In this document: positions 6,222 to 9,408 of the stretch, in pieces
Numbering within the stretch: position 1 is the stretch's first letter
Layout: the number at the start of each line of letters is the position of its first letter
Program-made: the position numbers and the translations under genes
The notes under the pieces: generated by a model
Seen by the model: only the letters and a program-made list of their open reading frames with translations
The model's database searches: none
What the model was told of the DNA's origin: nothing
DNA from: Candidatus Obscuribacterales bacterium
GTDB lineage: Bacteria > Cyanobacteriota > Vampirovibrionia > Obscuribacterales > Obscuribacteraceae
DNA: 9,408 bases
Direction: 5' to 3'
NCBI GenBank assembly: GCA_021732245.1
Contig: JAKFVJ010000407.1
Coordinates: 1-9,408 of the forward strand

Positions 6222-7337
6222 ATGTTTGAAGTCTTACTCATTGGAATTGCTATTCCAATCGCCATTCTCGTTTTGATGGCGTCTGCTCGTATCAAGAGCG
6301 AAAAATCAGATTCAGTTAAGCCGGATCAATGTCACCCGCCAAAGGCTGATACCAGTCATTGCAAATACGACCGGTCTGCTCAAAGACGTACGAGCCTTGT
6401 GGCGCGTCCTGAAGTTGACTTAACCAATCTGCCACCAAAGGACCAGCGCGTATTAGCGGCGTTTAGCCAGGTTAATCGTGATCGCATTGTGGAAAACCTG
6501 AAAAAGCTCACAGGAGAACTTCCAGTGACAGTTACTCGCAATGGTCAAAAAGTCACTGGAACAATTACTTCGCGCAGCTCACATTCAAAAGAGTTGTACG
6601 ACTTGGCTATGCCGTTTATGGAAGAACAGTTTCAGGCACTGGGACTGACGACCGATCATCACGACTATGCAAAAGGTCACTACAATCTGGTGGCGACACT
6701 TGCAGGCGACGGTAGTTCCAAAAAGCGAATTATCTTGGGCGCTCATGGTGATGCGACTGCCGGCGCCACCTGGAAAAACGAGAAAACCAAAGGTGCAGAT
6801 GATGATGGCTCAGGCATGGTCTTGCTTTTGGAAGTGGCTCGCGCGTTGAGCAAGATGCCGCCGTCAAAGTACGACATAGACTTTTGTGTATTCACCAACG
6901 AAGAGCAAGGGCTGGAAGGCTCCTATGCTTATTCGGACAAAGTGAGAAACGAAGGCGAAAATCTAGTGCTGATGATTCAGTTCGACATGGTTGCCTATCA
7001 TGCCACTGAAGGCAATCGCATGGACGTTCATGATGGTGAAAACAAGAACGGCGCACACAAGTATTACGAAGATGTACTGCGTGCCTGTCACCAATACGAA
7101 TTGGACTTGACACCATTTGACACGCACAACGATGAAATGAATCGTCGTTCAGACCACGCTGGATTTTTGGATCATGGATATGCGGCTTTGATGTTCTCTG
7201 AAGAGTTCACGGACACCGCATTCAATCCCAACTATCACAGCATGCAAGATACGGTCGACAAATTGAACATCCCGTATTACATGGAGATCATCAAGCTGGC
7301 AATTGCGTCAGTGTTCAACATTGCTGAAATCAAGTAA
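6222..7337 (+). CDS. Membrane-anchored M28 zinc aminopeptidase-like protein
   Basis: The start at ATG 6222 follows AGGAGGT with seven bases of spacing. The 371-residue product starts with a hydrophobic segment (about 3-21, MFEVLLIGIAIPIAILVLM) followed by ASAR, either a signal anchor or a cleavable signal peptide, so the enzyme acts outside the cytoplasm. The catalytic domain (about 150-370) carries the M28 co-catalytic two-zinc set: His175 in GAHGD, the bridging Asp in GADDDGSG (193-195), Glu227/Glu228 in NEEQGLEGS, Asp255 in FDMVAY and His339 in NYHSMQDT. This is the pattern of Vibrio-type leucyl aminopeptidases. The reaction expected is release of N-terminal residues from peptides; the true substrate is unknown. 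It is transcribed alone, divergently from the M4-like peptidase and followed by intergenic repeats. Activity is likely since every ligand is present. Confidence 0.94.
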   Translation: MFEVLLIGIAIPIAILVLMASARIKSEKSDSVKPDQCHPPKADTSHCKYDRSAQRRTSLVARPEVDLTNLPPKDQRVLAAFSQVNRDRIVENLKKLTGELPVTVTRNGQKVTGTITSRSSHSKELYDLAMPFMEEQFQALGLTTDHHDYAKGHYNLVATLAGDGSSKKRIILGAHGDATAGATWKNEKTKGADDDGSGMVLLLEVARALSKMPPSKYDIDFCVFTNEEQGLEGSYAYSDKVRNEGENLVLMIQFDMVAYHATEGNRMDVHDGENKNGAHKYYEDVLRACHQYELDLTPFDTHNDEMNRRSDHAGFLDHGYAALMFSEEFTDTAFNPNYHSMQDTVDKLNIPYYMEIIKLAIASVFNIAEIK

Positions 7338-7357
7338 CTGATTTCGGCTTGCGTCAT

Positions 7358-7430
7358 CCTGAGCCCATTCGACTGTGCTCAGGGCAGGCTCCGCGAAGGA
7401 TCTCACCACTTAAAGTCGGCGAGATCCTTC
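7358..7430. repeat. Double stem-loop intergenic repeat
   Basis: Two adjacent inverted repeats follow the M28 gene: CCTGAGC (7358-7364) with GCTCAGG (7377-7383), and GAAGGATCTC (7395-7404) with GAGATCCTTC (7421-7430). The sequence starts GTCATCCTGAGC and contains GCGAAGGATCT, the pattern of a very common dispersed bacterial repeat. It may also act as a 3' end hairpin for the M28 transcript, but no T-run follows. Confidence 0.7.
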
Positions 7431-7449
7431 ACCGCTCATATCTGTCCTT

Positions 7450-7474
7450 TGTAGGGGCGCATTGCATGCGCCCT
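7450..7474. repeat. Palindromic intergenic repeat, copy 2
   Basis: This element is identical over 25 bases to 6121-6145, with hairpin GGGCGCAT-TGC-ATGCGCCC. It ends 29 bases before the ATG at 7504 and would form a hairpin in the leader of that gene if transcription begins upstream. Confidence 0.75.
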
Positions 7475-7503
7475 TTACTAATTCAATTGAAAGAGGTATC
7501 CCC

Positions 7504-7902
7504 ATGCTTACAGTTTTAGCCATCTTGTTGGGAGCATTAGTCGGTCTGCAAATATCGCGTCTTTTCAAAGCGATCAAAGACCACATCGACCCCAAACAGC
7601 GCGCCACAATGATGACCGTTGCCCATTTCAGCACAGCCGTCTCTGTCTTGACGCTGTTGCTTGTGCATTTGCGCGAACTTGCCCTGCGTATCGCTGTTTT
7701 TCTAAGCGATTTCGTCGGTGTGTGGATCATCAAATACACCCCAGCGTTGCATTCTTTGGCTGGTTATTTGGGAGAGTTAGCCAAGACGCTCTACGACTAC
7801 GCCGCGCTTGCGCATCCGTTGAATCCGGTGCTTCAAGCGATGGCTGTTTACATATGCGCTCAAATGCTCGTGTTTGAGTTGTTGATGAGGGAGAAAAAGT
7901 AA
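7504..7902 (+). CDS. Small multi-span membrane protein, unknown
   Basis: The start at ATG 7504 is chosen for its AGAGG seven bases upstream; an in-frame TTG at 7462 lies within the palindromic repeat and is unlikely. The 132-residue product has about four hydrophobic stretches: residues 2-18 (LTVLAILLGALVGLQIS), 37-56 (around STAVSVLTLLLVHL), 60-79 (ALRIAVFLSDFVGVWIIKYT) and 108-127 (VLQAMAVYICAQMLVFELL). The loop after the first is basic, and the C-terminal MREKK is probably cytoplasmic. I recognise no family. Small size and spans recall holins or membrane partner subunits, but nothing specific supports that. The stop overlaps the next start by one base (TAATG), so the two products are probably made together and may form a complex. 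Confidence 0.82.
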   Translation: MLTVLAILLGALVGLQISRLFKAIKDHIDPKQRATMMTVAHFSTAVSVLTLLLVHLRELALRIAVFLSDFVGVWIIKYTPALHSLAGYLGELAKTLYDYAALAHPLNPVLQAMAVYICAQMLVFELLMREKK

Positions 7903-8357
7903 TGGAAAAGAAAGTGTTCGACAAACAAGAATTGTTCTCGCTGTTGACCAAAGCCGGTATGTGGGCTGGTGGTGCAACCGCACTTATTGCTGGTGTGAAT
8001 ACCTTCATCAATACTCACGCAGCGCTGGAAGTGTCACCACTAGAGATCCAGCTGCCGGTTATTCAACAGTTGGTAATTCCAGTTGGTGCAACCGACCGCG
8101 CCCGGAAGATGAAGATTGATTTGGCTCAAGTCAAAAAGCAAATCACTGCAGCGAAGGCGAAGGAAAAGGCCGACAAAGATTGCGCCTGTCTGACACCGTC
8201 GGAAAAAGCGCAAGTGTTTGTCTCCGATGCAGAAAAGTATCTGGAAGACTCGCACAACGCGATGCGCGCCGGCAACTTCCAAGCAGTCGTAAGCGCTTGG
8301 AACAACATCCGCCGCGACATTGATCTGGCGCAAGAAGCGCTGCAGGAGTGCAAGTAA
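7902..8357 (+). CDS. Single-span protein with helical C-terminal domain, unknown
   Basis: The 151-residue product starts at ATG 7902, overlapping the upstream stop by one base, with GAGGGAG just upstream. A hydrophobic segment at about 18-36 (KAGMWAGGATALIAGVNTF) is probably a membrane anchor. Then comes a beta-like stretch (ALEVSPLEIQLPVIQQLVIPVG), a Lys/Ala-rich probable coiled coil (about 66-92), a CAC pair, and a helical hairpin-like C-terminus (about 97-150) containing EKAQVFVSDAEKYLEDSHNA and NIRRDIDLAQEAL, which resembles a TPR-like or four-helix segment. No family recognised. Because of the overlap with the membrane protein upstream, a joint role at the membrane is the best inference. 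Confidence 0.82.
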   Translation: MEKKVFDKQELFSLLTKAGMWAGGATALIAGVNTFINTHAALEVSPLEIQLPVIQQLVIPVGATDRARKMKIDLAQVKKQITAAKAKEKADKDCACLTPSEKAQVFVSDAEKYLEDSHNAMRAGNFQAVVSAWNNIRRDIDLAQEALQECK

Positions 8358-8390
8358 CTCAAAACACAAATCTAAAAAAAGGAGGCTTGT

Positions 8391-9134
8391 ATGTCGCTGA
8401 TACTGACTGATGAGGAATATGCGTGCGCAAAAAAGATGTTGTCGAATTGGGAAGAGTTGTTTGCAAAGTACGAAAGCGAAGGGGACACTGAAGCCCAATC
8501 GCTAGAAGTGCGCGAAAAGTTGCGCTCCCCTTCTGCAACCTACGCAAGACAATGCCTGGAAGAAATCGCCTTCTATGAACAATTGAAGGCAGGCAACATA
8601 GTAGAGTCATTTGATGTTGGTTCTTTGCCGCGCATGTTGATCTGCTTTCGCATAGCCGCTGGATTGTCGCAAGATGAATTCGCCGAAAAGCTGGGCTGTA
8701 CAGCACAAGAGGTGCGGACTAACGAGAGAAATGAATATCATGGTTCAACAGCGCAACGTATGCAGGCGCTGCTTGATCTATTGCCGGTCACGACAGTTGT
8801 AGTTGCTGAAAGTCTTGATACCACACAAGAGCTCAATCGTTGTTCGGTCCTCGACTTGGGGCTGATGTTGAAGTCTGTGCGAGAATCCCAGGGAATGTCC
8901 TACGAAAGACTTGTTGAGCGCCTGCAGGAAGAAAAATTGCTTGCGCTGGATAAGACAAAACAGGACTATTGGGACTGTGGATTGTCCTGGCTGGATGTTT
9001 CTTCTTTCGTCGATGGCATCAAGGAAGCTGAAGCAAAGTCTTATCGCGAAATGGGGATGACGACAACGACAGCCAAAGTCGTTGCTAAAGCACTTCGCAT
9101 AAGGCTAACAGTAAAGGCCAAATTGAATCGATGA
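8391..9134 (+). CDS. XRE-type helix-turn-helix regulator with second degenerate HTH
   Basis: The start at ATG 8391 follows AAGGAGG with five bases of spacing. The 247-residue protein begins with a helical region (about 6-68; DEEYACAKKMLSNWEEL to AFYEQLKAGN), of the sort found ahead of the HTH in HigA-like antitoxins and related solo regulators. A clear XRE/Cro-like HTH follows (82-131: LICFRIAAGLSQDEFAEKLG, then TAQEVRTNERNEY). A second partial match is seen at 158-180 (LMLKSVRESQGMSYERLVERL), with no obvious recognition helix after it. The C-terminus is basic. Lying 33 bases after the single-span protein gene and before a terminator, it may control the three-gene unit. No HigB/RelE-like toxin is next to it. 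Confidence 0.88.
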   Translation: MSLILTDEEYACAKKMLSNWEELFAKYESEGDTEAQSLEVREKLRSPSATYARQCLEEIAFYEQLKAGNIVESFDVGSLPRMLICFRIAAGLSQDEFAEKLGCTAQEVRTNERNEYHGSTAQRMQALLDLLPVTTVVVAESLDTTQELNRCSVLDLGLMLKSVRESQGMSYERLVERLQEEKLLALDKTKQDYWDCGLSWLDVSSFVDGIKEAEAKSYREMGMTTTTAKVVAKALRIRLTVKAKLNR

Positions 9135-9137
9135 ACT

Positions 9138-9166
9138 AAAGGCGCATTTATCAATGCGCCTTTTTT
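9138..9166 (+). terminator. Rho-independent terminator after the XRE gene
   Basis: GGCGCATT-TATC-AATGCGCC (9141-9160) forms a perfect 8-bp stem with a 4-base loop, extended by AAA/TTT pairs and followed by a run of six T. It begins four bases after the stop at 9134. The flanking A-run may also let it work on the minus strand, facing the transposase gene. Confidence 0.92.
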
Positions 9167-9211
9167 CCTCTTGTGTGCTACTATAGAACATCGGAGACGG
9201 ATTCAAAAAAA

Positions 9212-9408
9212 GTAAAAGCTCAGTGAACCGTGTGGTCAATTCAGGCGACAGTTGGTAGCGCAAGTTCTTGTTTGCGTTGGTCGGACATTTTCCATGGGAG
9301 AAAGTCGGATAGATCATCGGGAGGTCTGCCGCCATTTTTGGCGCAGCATTGCAAGTACTCTGATAAATATTGGTAAGGATCGAGTTTGAATTTGCCGATA
9401 GTTCCAAA
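9212..9408 (-). mobile_element. Edge of an IS66-type insertion sequence
   Basis: The element is shown by the transposase C-terminus at 9241-9408. The left boundary is inferred: from 9212 the plus strand reads GTAAAAGCTCAGTGAACC, which resembles the GTAAGC-type terminal repeats of IS66 elements and lies 29 bases beyond the stop. An A-rich stretch precedes it and could hide a target duplication. The other end lies outside the window, so the boundary is unproven. Confidence 0.5.
9241..9408 (-). CDS. tnpC: IS66-type transposase, C-terminal fragment
   Basis: The frame enters at the right edge and stops at 9241, giving 55 residues beginning FGTIGKFKLDPYQYLSEYL and continuing CCAKNGGRPPDDLSDFLPWKMSDQRKQE. 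The DPYxYL segment followed by LPW near the end is the pattern of the IS66 transposase C-terminal domain. The DDE catalytic residues would lie outside the window, so intactness cannot be judged. Another open frame on the same strand overlaps this stretch but lacks the pattern. The gene points towards the XRE gene, separated by its terminator. Confidence 0.75.
   Translation of the reverse strand, partial: FGTIGKFKLDPYQYLSEYLQCCAKNGGRPPDDLSDFLPWKMSDQRKQELALPTVA

Noticed and set aside
7462..7503. Upstream TTG start for the membrane protein gene
   Set aside because: It falls in the palindromic repeat and would add polar residues before the first membrane segment; the ATG at 7504 has a ribosome binding site.
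8040..8498. A 152-codon open frame on the minus strand
   Set aside because: It crosses two plus-strand genes that have good ribosome binding sites, and its translation is low in complexity with no motif.
9105..9407. A 100-codon open frame on the minus strand at the right edge
   Set aside because: It spans the terminator and overlaps the IS66 transposase tail in another frame; only the latter has a family pattern.
1..9408. CRISPR array, tRNA, rRNA or replication origin
   Set aside because: No regularly spaced direct repeats, cloverleaf with CCA-type end, rRNA segments or DnaA-box clusters were found.

Overview
The window is bacterial chromosomal DNA of fairly even base composition. Almost every gene is preceded by a clear AGGAGG-type ribosome binding site. 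I cannot name the organism. Three features fit a free-living bacterium with a large, repeat-rich genome: palindromic intergenic repeats of the GTCATTCTGAGCGAAG and TGTAGGGGCGC kinds, a DUF433-like domain of a sort I associate with cyanobacteria and their relatives, and several small hypothetical genes. A non-photosynthetic cyanobacterial relative such as the Obscuribacterales is only a guess.

Left part (1-2580, all minus strand). Five genes read leftwards with tight spacing: a 129-residue unknown protein (2580-2191); after a 67-base gap, a chimeric protein (2123-1488) that joins a subtilisin propeptide-like domain, a broken subtilisin Asp-site fragment and a DUF433-like helical domain; a protein with two Clp N-terminal-like repeats and no ATPase (1491-601, 4-base ATGA overlap); a small protein with two ribbon-helix-helix-like halves (631-215, 31-base overlap); and an unlisted partial frame that runs off the window (203-1). 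This is the best candidate in the window for an undescribed multi-gene system. Its themes are protein recognition or proteolysis and possible DNA binding.

Middle (2581-6221). A 482-base gap holds a candidate promoter with an adjacent palindrome, a long intergenic inverted repeat and a good rho-independent terminator. The terminator serves a 135-residue unknown gene (3470-3063). Upstream of that gene lies a large thermolysin-type (M4-like) zinc metallopeptidase with a propeptide but no visible signal peptide (5626-3599). A divergent intergenic region of 595 bases follows. It holds a 12-bp inverted repeat just before the peptidase gene, two further stem-loops and a palindromic repeat.

Right part (6222-9408, plus strand until the end). 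It contains a membrane-anchored M28 zinc aminopeptidase-like protein with all metal ligands in place, an intergenic repeat cluster, a small multi-span membrane protein overlapping by one base a single-span protein with a helical tail, and an XRE-type helix-turn-helix regulator closed by a strong terminator. The last 168 bases on the minus strand are the C-terminal end of an IS66-type transposase, which marks the edge of an insertion sequence.
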